Source of the DNA: Micromonospora sp. C95
GTDB lineage: Bacteria; Actinomycetota; Actinomycetes; Mycobacteriales; Micromonosporaceae
Direction: 5' to 3'
Length of the DNA stretch: 64,000 nucleotides
Assembly (NCBI RefSeq): GCF_018070465.1
Contig: NZ_JAGPXT010000001.1
Coordinates: forward strand, 310,001 to 374,000
In this document: positions 16,653-24,051 of the stretch, piece after piece
Numbering within the stretch: the first letter of the stretch is position 1
How the letters are laid out: the number at the start of each line of letters is the position of its first letter
Translations under genes and position numbers: made by a program
The notes under the pieces: generated by a model
What the model saw: only the letters and a program-made list of their open reading frames with translations
Told to the model about the DNA's origin: nothing
Databases searched by the model: none

Positions 16653-17296
16653 CGCGTCCACTCCTCTGCCCGGCGTAGGTCACGCTCAGTGTCGCAGTCG
16701 AACCAGGGCCCCGGGTCGTCACCGTGCCACGTCACCTCGCGCACGGTGAGGCCGGCGAGCAGCTCCCGCAGCGGCGCACCGGCCACGTCGCCGCCGCGCC
16801 GGACGGTGAGTCGATCCAGGGCCGCCCGCAGGGCCGCTGACCGCCACACCCCGCACAGCGTCTGCCGCCGCCCCGACCGGTCGACGTAGCAGGCTCCGTC
16901 GGCCGTCACCGACCTCGGCCGTTGCCTGCTCGCCGTCCCGGCGGACCGGGGACGGTCGACGCCGTGCAGGTGATCCAGCAGGTCGCCGACGGCGGGCCGG
17001 GTCAGCAGGGGCAGGTCGGCGGCGAGCAGGGCGACGACGGGTACCTCCATGTCGAGCAGGGCCAGTCCGGCCGCGACGGCGGCCACCGGCCCGCCGCCCG
17101 GTGGCATCTCCCGGGTCAGGCGCACTCCGGCGATCGCCGGTCCGGGCCCGACCAGGATTCGGGGCGACGCATCGGCCACCGCGGTCAGTACCCGCTCCCG
17201 CATCGGCACCCCGCCGACCGGTAACGCCGGCTTGTCCCGCCCGCCCATCCGACGTCCCGCACCACCCGCGAGCACCACCGCCGCGTACGCCGTCAT
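16649..17296 (-). CDS. mobA: Molybdenum cofactor guanylyltransferase-like NTP transferase
   Basis: Product of 215 aa. The nucleotide-binding start AAVVLAGGAGRRMGGRDKPA and the LLAADLPLLTRPAV metal-binding Asp motif are those of MobA, which attaches GMP to molybdopterin for bis-MGD enzymes such as formate dehydrogenase. The neighbouring fdhD supports that assignment. A TAACGT box lies 6 nt before the ATG. MobA-like proteins of other specificity (e.g. CTP transfer) share this fold, so the base is not proven. Confidence 0.85.
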   Translation of the reverse strand: MTAYAAVVLAGGAGRRMGGRDKPALPVGGVPMRERVLTAVADASPRILVGPGPAIAGVRLTREMPPGGGPVAAVAAGLALLDMEVPVVALLAADLPLLTRPAVGDLLDHLHGVDRPRSAGTASRQRPRSVTADGACYVDRSGRRQTLCGVWRSAALRAALDRLTVRRGGDVAGAPLRELLAGLTVREVTWHGDDPGPWFDCDTERDLRRAEEWTR

Positions 17297-17302
17297 GGCG
17301 CC

Positions 17303-17308
17303 ACGTTA
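17303..17308 (-). promoter_or_regulatory. Leaderless-type -10 box (TAACGT) of mobA
   Basis: TAACGT on the minus strand ends 6 nt before the ATG at 17296. Confidence 0.5.
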
Positions 17309-17364
17309 GCGGCCCGCGCCACGCCGAGAGCCACAGCGACGGGCAGGCATAGGTGGCGGGCTCC

Positions 17365-17432
17365 TGTCGAGCTGATCGCACGTACGGATCGCGCAGCGCG
17401 CGCTCCGATGGCACGAACGAATCAGCTCGACA
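17365..17432. repeat. Inverted-repeat element, copy 1 (TGTCGAGCTGAT ends)
   Basis: Perfect 12-bp terminal inverted repeats (17365-17376 and 17421-17432) enclose 44 nt in the 295-bp divergent mobA-fdhD space. A second element with the same end sequence lies at 29596-29684. No coding capacity. Confidence 0.55.
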
Positions 17433-17591
17433 GCGTGCACGCAGGTATTCCGCGCGGTGCTGGCGTCGGCGTCGGCGAGGCCGCCGGGTTCGCGTCAGCG
17501 TGCTCTCACGCGGTGAGCCTTGGCAGTGGGCGGAAGCACCGTCCCGTGGCGCTCGGGGCGGTGTGCATGACGTCCAGCGATCCGGGGCAGG

Positions 17592-18455
17592 ATGGATGAC
17601 GTGGGACGGGCTTCGGATCGACGTCATGTGGTGCGGGTGGAGCTGGACACGGCCGAGACCGGCCGACGCCGGGTGCGGCGGCCGGACACGCTCGCCGCCG
17701 AGGAGCCGCTGGAGATCCGGGTCGGTTCCGCCGGGCCCGGGCGACGTCCGCCGCTGACCGTCACCATGCGTACCCCGGGTGCCGATCTCGACCTGGCCAT
17801 CGGTTTCCTGTTCAACGAGGGTCTGATCCGCTCCGCGGACGACGTGTCCACCGCGCAGCTGTGTGCCGGCACCGACACCCCGAACACCTACAACGTGGTG
17901 GACGTGACCCTGGCGCCCGGGGTGCCGGACCCGGTGACCGAGGCGACCCGGCACTTTCACACCACAAGCGCCTGCGGGGTGTGCGGCAAGGCGAGCATCG
18001 ACGCGGTCCGTACCCGGTCCCGGTACGACGTCGGCGACGACCCGCTCGGCGTGCCGGCGGAGCTGTTGGCCGAGTTGCCGCAGCGGCTGCGAGCCGGGCA
18101 GCGGGGCTTCGACCGCACCGGCGGTCTGCACGCCGCGGGCCTGTTCTCCGCCGACGGCGAGCTGGTGGTGCTGCGCGAGGACGTGGGTCGGCACAACGCG
18201 GTCGACAAGGTGGTGGGCTGGGCGGTACGCGAACGCCGACTGCCGCTGGCCGGGCAGGTGCTGCTCGTGTCGGGCCGGGCCAGTTTCGAGCTGACCCAGA
18301 AGGCGTGGATGGCGGGGGTGCCGATGCTCGCTGCGGTGTCGGCACCGAGCACGCTCGCGGTCGACGTGGCCGCTGAGGCGGGTATGACCCTGGTCGGGTT
18401 CCTGCGCGGGCGGACGATGAACGTCTACACCGGCGGGCACCGGGTCACCGACTGA
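17592..18455 (+). CDS. fdhD: Formate dehydrogenase accessory sulfurtransferase FdhD
   Basis: Product of 287 aa. FdhD passes sulfur from IscS to the Mo-bis-MGD cofactor of formate dehydrogenases. The redox motif CGVCGK at about residue 132 is present, along with EEPLEIRV, GFLFNEGLI, the conserved GGLHAAGLF, REDVGRHNAVDKVVG and SGRASFELTQKAW. No formate dehydrogenase gene is in the window. Start ATG 17592 is the one supported by the normal family N-terminus; no clear ribosome site. Confidence 0.94.
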   Translation: MDDVGRASDRRHVVRVELDTAETGRRRVRRPDTLAAEEPLEIRVGSAGPGRRPPLTVTMRTPGADLDLAIGFLFNEGLIRSADDVSTAQLCAGTDTPNTYNVVDVTLAPGVPDPVTEATRHFHTTSACGVCGKASIDAVRTRSRYDVGDDPLGVPAELLAELPQRLRAGQRGFDRTGGLHAAGLFSADGELVVLREDVGRHNAVDKVVGWAVRERRLPLAGQVLLVSGRASFELTQKAWMAGVPMLAAVSAPSTLAVDVAAEAGMTLVGFLRGRTMNVYTGGHRVTD

Positions 18456-18474
18456 CCGCGCCCCGGCCCCACCC

Positions 18475-19185
18475 TCAGAGGTTGGCCAGCATCTCGAACA
18501 ACTCCAGCCGGACTGCGGCGTCCCGAGCGATCAGGAAACCCGCGATGCCCAGCACCCAGCCCAGCATGCTGCCCGAGGTGCGGACGATCCACGCGTTGAG
18601 CCGGGCGAGCACCGGCTCGACGAGCCTGGGCCAGGCCACCCGGGCACCCAGCAACAGCATCGCCGGCAGCACCATGACCAGGCAGTAGCCGCCGAGCAGC
18701 GCCACGGTGGTGGGGACGGCCAGGCCGGAGGTGGTGAGCAGGCCCAGAGCACCGAGGTACGGCAGCATCGTCGCCACCTCGGCCAACGCCGCGAACAGCG
18801 CCAGCCCCACCAGCCAACGAGACGACGAGTCACCGGCGGTCACCCGGTCCCGCCAGCGCAGCACCCGACCGGTGCCGGCACCCCGCTTGCCGTCGTACCG
18901 GAAGCTGAGCGCGAACAGAGCGACCCCGAGCACCAACTGCCCCCAGAGCACCGGCCGGTTGTCCAGCGCACCGCCCAGCAACTCGGCCAGACCGCTGCCG
19001 CCGAAGTACAGCAGCAAGCCGACCAGGAAGTAGAAACCGGCGATGGTGCCGAGGTAGATCATCACCCGCCGAACGCTCACCGGCCCCGGTGCCAGCAGCA
19101 GCCACACCGGGATGAACAGGGTACCGATGCTGGTGCTGTCCACCAGCGCCAGGCCGACGAGGGACAGCAGCAGGGCAGCGCTCAT
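18475..19185 (-). CDS. GAP family (Sap-like) membrane protein
   Basis: Product of 236 aa with about six transmembrane segments, starting LLLSLVGLALVDSTSIGTLF. The LVDSTS motif in helix 1, the central charged loop (RYDGKRGAGTGRVLRWRDR) and the second-half repeat VATMLPYLGALGLLT are typical of PF11139, the family of mycobacterial Gap/Sap proteins involved in exporting cell-surface glycolipids. In Micromonosporaceae the cargo is unknown. It converges on fdhD with 19 nt between stops. Confidence 0.85.
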   Translation of the reverse strand: MSAALLLSLVGLALVDSTSIGTLFIPVWLLLAPGPVSVRRVMIYLGTIAGFYFLVGLLLYFGGSGLAELLGGALDNRPVLWGQLVLGVALFALSFRYDGKRGAGTGRVLRWRDRVTAGDSSSRWLVGLALFAALAEVATMLPYLGALGLLTTSGLAVPTTVALLGGYCLVMVLPAMLLLGARVAWPRLVEPVLARLNAWIVRTSGSMLGWVLGIAGFLIARDAAVRLELFEMLANL

Positions 19186-19325
19186 GCCGTACCGGCGGCA
19201 AGCTCGGACATGCGCCGATTATCCGGCACTGCCGCGCCGGGGTTTGACCCCGCCGGTCACCGCACCGCCACCGGCACCGATGTCGGAGCACCAGCCGCCG
19301 GCCGGACCGTCCGGTGAACCGGTCG

Positions 19326-20360
19326 TCACGGACGTCGTCGGGCGCGTCGCTTCGCCCGTCGACGTGCCCGGGGCAACCCGGTGGCCGGCCAACCGTCCAG
19401 CCGCGACGGCGGCACCCCCCGACGCAGCAGGTCGTCCAGCAGCAGAGCGAGCGAATAGTCCGGATGATCGGCCAGCACCCGCTCCAGCGCCACCGCCGCC
19501 AAGGCGCCCTGCCCGTCCCGCCAGGCGGCGAAGGCGAGCAGCGAGCCCGGCGCGGCGATCAACTCCGGCTCGGCCCGACGCAACACCTCGGCCCAGAACG
19601 CGACGTCCTCGTCCCGGCCGTCGGTGCGCTCCCAGGCGTGGTCGCGCACCGGCAGGTGAGTCAGGAGCAGGCAGAGCCAGGCCACCTCGTCGTCGGTCAG
19701 CCGTTCGCCAGCACGGTGGCGACGCAGGGTTGCCCGTACCGCCGCCGTACCGGCCGCTCGCAGCGCCCGGGCACCGAGCAGGTCCGTGGCGGGCGCCGCC
19801 GCCAGCAGATCGGTGAGCCGCTGCTCAGCCCGCTCGGCGGCGTGCCGCATCGTCTCCCCGCCGGCCGGAGCCACCTGCGCGGCGAGTGCCGCCCGGTCGG
19901 GCAGGGCCACCTGGCCGGCGAAGACCGCGGCCGCGGGCACCGCGCTGGCCCGCGGGTCGTAGCGGGTGCCCTCCGGTGGGCAGCACTCCGGCTCCTCGCA
20001 GAGGTAGGACCACCACCGCCCGTCGGTGACCCGCAGCGCGTCGAGCACGGCCAGCCCCGCCTCGGCCAGCGCGGCCCGCACCGCGTCCACCGCCGGGGTC
20101 ACCCGGGCGGCCGGGCCGTACCCGACGACGGTGGCCGAGTCGGCACCCTGGCGGGCGGTCACCGCCGCGATGTGCTGACCGGGCTCGTAGGGGTCGGCGT
20201 CGCCGGGCAGGTCGCCACGCGCGGCGAAGACGATCCGCTTGCCGGACAGTGCCACCACCACGATGCTGTCGGCGGGATGGAACCCGAGCAGGTACGGCAC
20301 GGCGGCGATGAGGTCGGCGGGAGAGCGTACGGACAGTCGGGGCAGCTCGGTCGAGTTCAT
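19326..20360 (-). CDS. DUF4192 family protein
   Basis: Product of 344 aa. The N-terminal PRLSVRSPADLIAAVPYLLGFHPADSIVVVAL signature (split here for length) and the WWSYLCEEPECCPPEG motif with its Cys pair define DUF4192, found almost only in actinobacteria, function unknown. The C-terminal ~25 residues are strongly Arg-rich (ARRRAKRRARRR), suggesting nucleic-acid or membrane contact. The ATG at 20360 faces a cluster of DnaA-box-like sites in the upstream region. No transmembrane segments. Confidence 0.87.
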   Translation of the reverse strand: MNSTELPRLSVRSPADLIAAVPYLLGFHPADSIVVVALSGKRIVFAARGDLPGDADPYEPGQHIAAVTARQGADSATVVGYGPAARVTPAVDAVRAALAEAGLAVLDALRVTDGRWWSYLCEEPECCPPEGTRYDPRASAVPAAAVFAGQVALPDRAALAAQVAPAGGETMRHAAERAEQRLTDLLAAAPATDLLGARALRAAGTAAVRATLRRHRAGERLTDDEVAWLCLLLTHLPVRDHAWERTDGRDEDVAFWAEVLRRAEPELIAAPGSLLAFAAWRDGQGALAAVALERVLADHPDYSLALLLDDLLRRGVPPSRLDGWPATGLPRARRRAKRRARRRP

Positions 20361-20400
20361 GCAGGAAGCCTGCGAGCCCGGGATCGGGCGGCGCTGCCCC

Positions 20401-20436
20401 TGTGGACGACACACCGGTTATCCACAGTTACCCACA
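20401..20436. promoter_or_regulatory. DnaA-box-like cluster upstream of the DUF4192 gene
   Basis: TTATCCACA, identical to the canonical DnaA box, is at 20418-20426, followed by TTACCCACA at 20428-20436; TGTGGACGA at 20401-20409 is a weaker reverse-orientation match. All fall within 36 nt in the divergent promoter region. Confidence 0.5.
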
Positions 20437-20487
20437 GTGTTCTTGCAGCTCACGCGCGATCGGCGGCTGCACCGAGGCCGATAGCGA

Positions 20488-20493
20488 TACGTT
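20488..20493 (+). promoter_or_regulatory. Leaderless-type -10 box (TACGTT)
   Basis: TACGTT ends 6 nt before the ATG at 20500. Confidence 0.45.
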
Positions 20494-20499
20494 GCGGGG

Positions 20500-21414
20500 A
20501 TGGATCTGGCGTACCTGCGGGCGCATCCGGAGCAGTTGCCCACCTTCCTGACCCATCAGCGGATCCGGGAGACGCCGGTGTCCGGCGGCGACATCTGCGC
20601 GGCTGCCCGGTTGACCCTCGACGACGGACACTCGGTGTTCGCGAAGTCCTGGCCGGAGAACGCGGATCGGCCGGTGCCAGCGGGATTTTTCACCGCCGAG
20701 GCGGCCGGGCTGCGGTGGCTACGCGAGGCCGACGCGGTCGCCGTACCGGAGGTGCTTGTCGCGCTGCCGGAGTTGCTGGCCCTCCAATGGATCGAGCCGG
20801 GCGAGCCGAACCCGGAGGCGGCCGACCGTCTCGGACGGGAGCTGGCCGGACTACACCGGGCTGGTGCCGATGCGTTCGGCGCACGGTGGCCCGGGTTCAT
20901 CGGGGCGCTGCCGGCGGACAACACCTCGGACGACGGCCCGTGGACGGAGTGGTTCGCTCGGGCCAGGCTGCTGCCCTACCTGCGCCGATCGGTCGACGGT
21001 GGAGCCCTCACCAGCGCCGACGCGACCCTGGTCGAGCAGGTCATCGCCCGGGTCGGCGAGTTCGGCGGTGACGAGCCGCCCGCCCGCATCCACGGTGACC
21101 TCTGGCCGGGCAACCTGCTCTGGGGTGCCGACGACCGGGTCTGGCTGGTCGACCCGGCGGCGCACGGTGGGCACCGGGAGACCGACCTGGCCCAGTTGGC
21201 GCTCTTCGGCGGCCCGCCGTACCACGATCGGATCATGGCCGCGTACCAGGAGAGCTGGCCGCTTGCCGACGGATGGCGGTCCCGGGTGCCGCTGCACCAA
21301 CTGCACCTGCTGCTCGTGCACACTGCGCTCTTCGGTGGCGCGTACCGCGATTCGGTAACCAGGAGCGCCCGGGACGCCCTGAGTGGGGTCGGCCGCGCTA
21401 CCGTCGAGCGGTGA
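20500..21414 (+). CDS. Fructosamine kinase / aminoglycoside phosphotransferase-fold protein
   Basis: Product of 304 aa. The catalytic loop ARIHGDLWPGNLLWG (Asp about residue 202) and the metal-binding VDPAAHGGHRETDLA are those of the fructosamine kinase (FN3K) family, which phosphorylates Amadori products to start protein deglycation. The N-lobe has FAKSWPENAD with the ATP-binding Lys. Length matches the family. It overlaps moaA by four bases (GTGA), though the two functions are unrelated and moaA also seems to have its own promoter. Confidence 0.85.
   Translation: MDLAYLRAHPEQLPTFLTHQRIRETPVSGGDICAAARLTLDDGHSVFAKSWPENADRPVPAGFFTAEAAGLRWLREADAVAVPEVLVALPELLALQWIEPGEPNPEAADRLGRELAGLHRAGADAFGARWPGFIGALPADNTSDDGPWTEWFARARLLPYLRRSVDGGALTSADATLVEQVIARVGEFGGDEPPARIHGDLWPGNLLWGADDRVWLVDPAAHGGHRETDLAQLALFGGPPYHDRIMAAYQESWPLADGWRSRVPLHQLHLLLVHTALFGGAYRDSVTRSARDALSGVGRATVER
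21399..21404 (+). promoter_or_regulatory. Leaderless-type -10 box (TACCGT) of moaA inside the upstream gene
   Basis: TACCGT ends 6 nt before the GTG at 21411 and lies inside the end of the fructosamine kinase gene, so moaA may be transcribed both by read-through and from here. Confidence 0.45.
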
Positions 21415-22418
21415 GCCTGCCCCCGCCCACCGGCCTCGTCGACCGGTACGGCCGCGTCGCCCGGGATCTGCGGGTGTCGCTGACCGACAAGTGCAACCTG
21501 CGCTGCACCTACTGCATGCCCGCCGAAGGGCTGCCCTGGCTGGCCGGGCCGCAACTGCTCACCGACGACGAGGTGGTCCGGCTGATCCGGGTCGCGGTGT
21601 GCCACCTCGGCGTCGACGAGGTGCGGTTCACCGGTGGTGAACCGCTCATCCGTCCCGGTCTGGTCGGCATCGTCGAAGCCGTCGCGGCCCTCGACCCGCG
21701 CCCCCGGATCTCGCTGACCACGAACGGCCTCGGCCTCGACCGGCTCGCTCCCGCGCTGCGCGCCGCCGGACTGGACCGGGTGAACGTTTCACTCGACACG
21801 CTGGACCAGGAACGCTTCACCCGACTCACCCGCCGGGACCGGCTGGCCGACGTGCTGGCCGGTCTGGCCGGCGCGGCCGCCGCCGGGCTGACGCCCGTCA
21901 AGATCAACGCCGTGTTGATGCGCGGTGTCAACGAGGACGAGGCACCGACGCTGCTGCGCTTCGCCCTCGACCATGGCTACGAGCTGCGGTTCATCGAGCA
22001 GATGCCGCTGGACGCCCAGCACGGTTGGGACCGCGCCGCCATGGTGACCGCCGACGAGATCCTGGCCGCGTTGCGGGCCGCGTACGACCTCGGTCCGGAC
22101 CCGACCGAACGCGGCACCGCTCCCGCCGAGACCTGGCTGGTCGACGGCGGCCCGGGTCGGGTCGGCGTGATCGGCACGGTGACCCGGCCCTTCTGCGGCG
22201 ACTGCGACCGGACCCGGCTCACCGCCGACGGGCAGATCCGCAACTGCCTGTTCGCCACCGAGGAGTCGGACCTGCGCGGTGCACTGCGGGCCGGCGCCGA
22301 CGACGACGAGCTTGCCCGGCGCTGGCGGGCGGCGACGTTGACCAAGCGGGCCGGGCACGGCATCGACGATCCCTCGTTCCTGCAACCGACCCGGCCGATG
22401 TCGGCCATCGGAGGCTGA
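21411..22418 (+). CDS. moaA: GTP 3',8-cyclase MoaA
   Basis: Product of 335 aa; start GTG 21411. This radical-SAM enzyme makes the first molybdopterin intermediate from GTP. The N-terminal [4Fe-4S] motif CNLRCTYC (about residue 27), the SAM-binding FTGGEPLIR, and the C-terminal cluster CGDCDRTRLTADGQIRNC are complete; the protein ends SAIGG with the conserved terminal GG needed for activity. moaD follows 2 nt after the stop. Confidence 0.96.
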   Translation: MSLPPPTGLVDRYGRVARDLRVSLTDKCNLRCTYCMPAEGLPWLAGPQLLTDDEVVRLIRVAVCHLGVDEVRFTGGEPLIRPGLVGIVEAVAALDPRPRISLTTNGLGLDRLAPALRAAGLDRVNVSLDTLDQERFTRLTRRDRLADVLAGLAGAAAAGLTPVKINAVLMRGVNEDEAPTLLRFALDHGYELRFIEQMPLDAQHGWDRAAMVTADEILAALRAAYDLGPDPTERGTAPAETWLVDGGPGRVGVIGTVTRPFCGDCDRTRLTADGQIRNCLFATEESDLRGALRAGADDDELARRWRAATLTKRAGHGIDDPSFLQPTRPMSAIGG

Positions 22419-22420
22419 CC

Positions 22421-22669
22421 TTGGCCAGCGTCACCGTCCGTTACTTCGCCGGGGCCCGGGCCGCGGCCGGCCGCGCCGAGGAGACCATCGCCGCAGGTCG
22501 TTCGCTTGACGAGTTGGTCGCTGAGCTGGCCGAACGGCACGGCAGCCGGCTGGTGCCGGTACTGGCGGTGTCGAGTTTTCTGATCGACGGCGTGACCTGT
22601 CATGATCGGCAGCAGCCGCTGCCGGCCGGGTCGACGATCGACGTCCTGCCTCCCTTCGCCGGCGGCTGA
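22421..22669 (+). CDS. moaD: Molybdopterin synthase sulfur-carrier subunit MoaD
   Basis: Product of 82 aa from the TTG at 22421, preceded by GGAGG 6 nt upstream. It is a ubiquitin-fold protein (ASVTVRYFAGARAAAGRAEE, LPAGSTIDVLPPFAGG) ending in the diglycine that is thiocarboxylated and donates sulfur in molybdopterin synthase with MoaE, whose gene is at 33248-33667. It is tightly coupled to moaA. Confidence 0.9.
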   Translation: MASVTVRYFAGARAAAGRAEETIAAGRSLDELVAELAERHGSRLVPVLAVSSFLIDGVTCHDRQQPLPAGSTIDVLPPFAGG

Positions 22670-22682
22670 GGGGGATCCACAC

Positions 22683-23990
22683 GTGTTCGCGGTACTCGGC
22701 TTCGTGACCACCCTTGCCGTGATCACCGGGTTGATCCATCTCTACCTGTGGAAACGGCTGGTGAAGGACACCACCACCGCTGGACGCTGGCGGCGGGCCG
22801 GCACGGTGACTGCCGTGGTGCTGGCCCTGCTGGTGCCGGCGACCATGGTCGGCACCAGGGCCGGGATGTACTGGCTCGCCTGGCCGGGCTACCTCTGGCT
22901 CGCGCTGATGTTCTACCTGCTGGTGCTGCTCGTCGTGCTGGAAGTCCCGATGTTGGTGACGCGGCTGGTGCTGCGCCGCCGGTCGGCCCTGGTCGCCCCG
23001 GAACCGGCCCTGGTCGGCCCGGCCGCCGCGCCCGTGCCCGGGGCGTCGGCCGAACAGCCGACCGCCGCCGCCGAGCCGGGTGCACCGGCTCAGCCGACCG
23101 CCGACGGCCCGACGGATCGACCGGCCGCTGGCGCGGTCGGCCCCGACCACGATCCGGGCCGCCGCCTGCTGCTCGCCCGGGGCGCCGCGATCTTCGCCGG
23201 GCTCACCGCCACCGGCCTGGTCGGCTACGGCGTACGCACCGCGTTGGGTCCGCCCCGGCTGGACCGGGTACAGATCCCGCTGGCCAAGCTGCCGCGCAGC
23301 ATGGACGGCCTGCGCATCGCCACGGTCTCGGACATCCACATCGGCCCGCTCACCGGTCGGGCGCACACCGAGCGGATCGTGGCCGCGATCAACCGGCTGG
23401 ACGCGGACATCGTCGCCGTGGTCGGTGACCTGGTCGACGGCACGGTGGCCGAGTTGGGTGACGACGCGGCACCGCTGCGCGACCTGCAGGCACGCCACGG
23501 CAGCTACTTCGTCACCGGCAACCACGAGTACTACTCGGGGGTGGAGGAGTGGGTGGCCGAGGTCGACCGGCTCGGGCTGCGGGTGCTCCAGAACCAACGA
23601 CTGGAGATCGCCACCCGTGGTGGGGTGCTCGACCTGGCCGGCGTCAACGACGTCTCCGCCGTCGGCGACGGGGTCTCCGCGCCGCCGGACTACGCCGCCG
23701 CGCTTGGCGACCGTGACCCGTCCCGGCCGGTGGTGCTGCTGGCGCACCAGCCGGTGGCCGCGCTGGAAGCGGCGCGGTACGGGGTCGACCTGCAACTGTC
23801 CGGCCACACGCACGGCGGCCAGATCGTCCCCTTCAACCTGCTGGTCAAGCTCGAACAGCCGGTCGTCTCCGGGCTCGGCGAGGTCGACGGGACGAAGGTC
23901 TACGTGACAAACGGCGCCGGCTTCTGGGGCCCGCCGGTGCGGGTCGGCGCGGAGCCTCAGGTCACCCTCGTCGAACTCCGTTCGGCATAG
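22683..23990 (+). CDS. Membrane-anchored metallophosphoesterase
   Basis: Product of 435 aa from GTG 22683. Residues ~1-100 hold three to four transmembrane helices, 100-160 are an Ala/Pro-rich linker, and ~165-190 is a further hydrophobic segment. The catalytic domain has all metal-binding motifs: VSDIHIGPLTGR (D, H), VVGDLVDG (D), VTGNHEYYSG (N, H), LLAHQPVA and SGHTHGGQIVP (H, H). This YaeI/YkuE-type arrangement acts on phospholipid- or nucleotide-like substrates outside the membrane; substrate unknown. Confidence 0.9.
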   Translation: MFAVLGFVTTLAVITGLIHLYLWKRLVKDTTTAGRWRRAGTVTAVVLALLVPATMVGTRAGMYWLAWPGYLWLALMFYLLVLLVVLEVPMLVTRLVLRRRSALVAPEPALVGPAAAPVPGASAEQPTAAAEPGAPAQPTADGPTDRPAAGAVGPDHDPGRRLLLARGAAIFAGLTATGLVGYGVRTALGPPRLDRVQIPLAKLPRSMDGLRIATVSDIHIGPLTGRAHTERIVAAINRLDADIVAVVGDLVDGTVAELGDDAAPLRDLQARHGSYFVTGNHEYYSGVEEWVAEVDRLGLRVLQNQRLEIATRGGVLDLAGVNDVSAVGDGVSAPPDYAAALGDRDPSRPVVLLAHQPVAALEAARYGVDLQLSGHTHGGQIVPFNLLVKLEQPVVSGLGEVDGTKVYVTNGAGFWGPPVRVGAEPQVTLVELRSA

Positions 23991-24051
23991 CGCAGCTCAC
24001 CTCCGTGCGTGGCGCCGCGCGGGAGCGCGGCCGGTCGTGACAGGATGCGGC

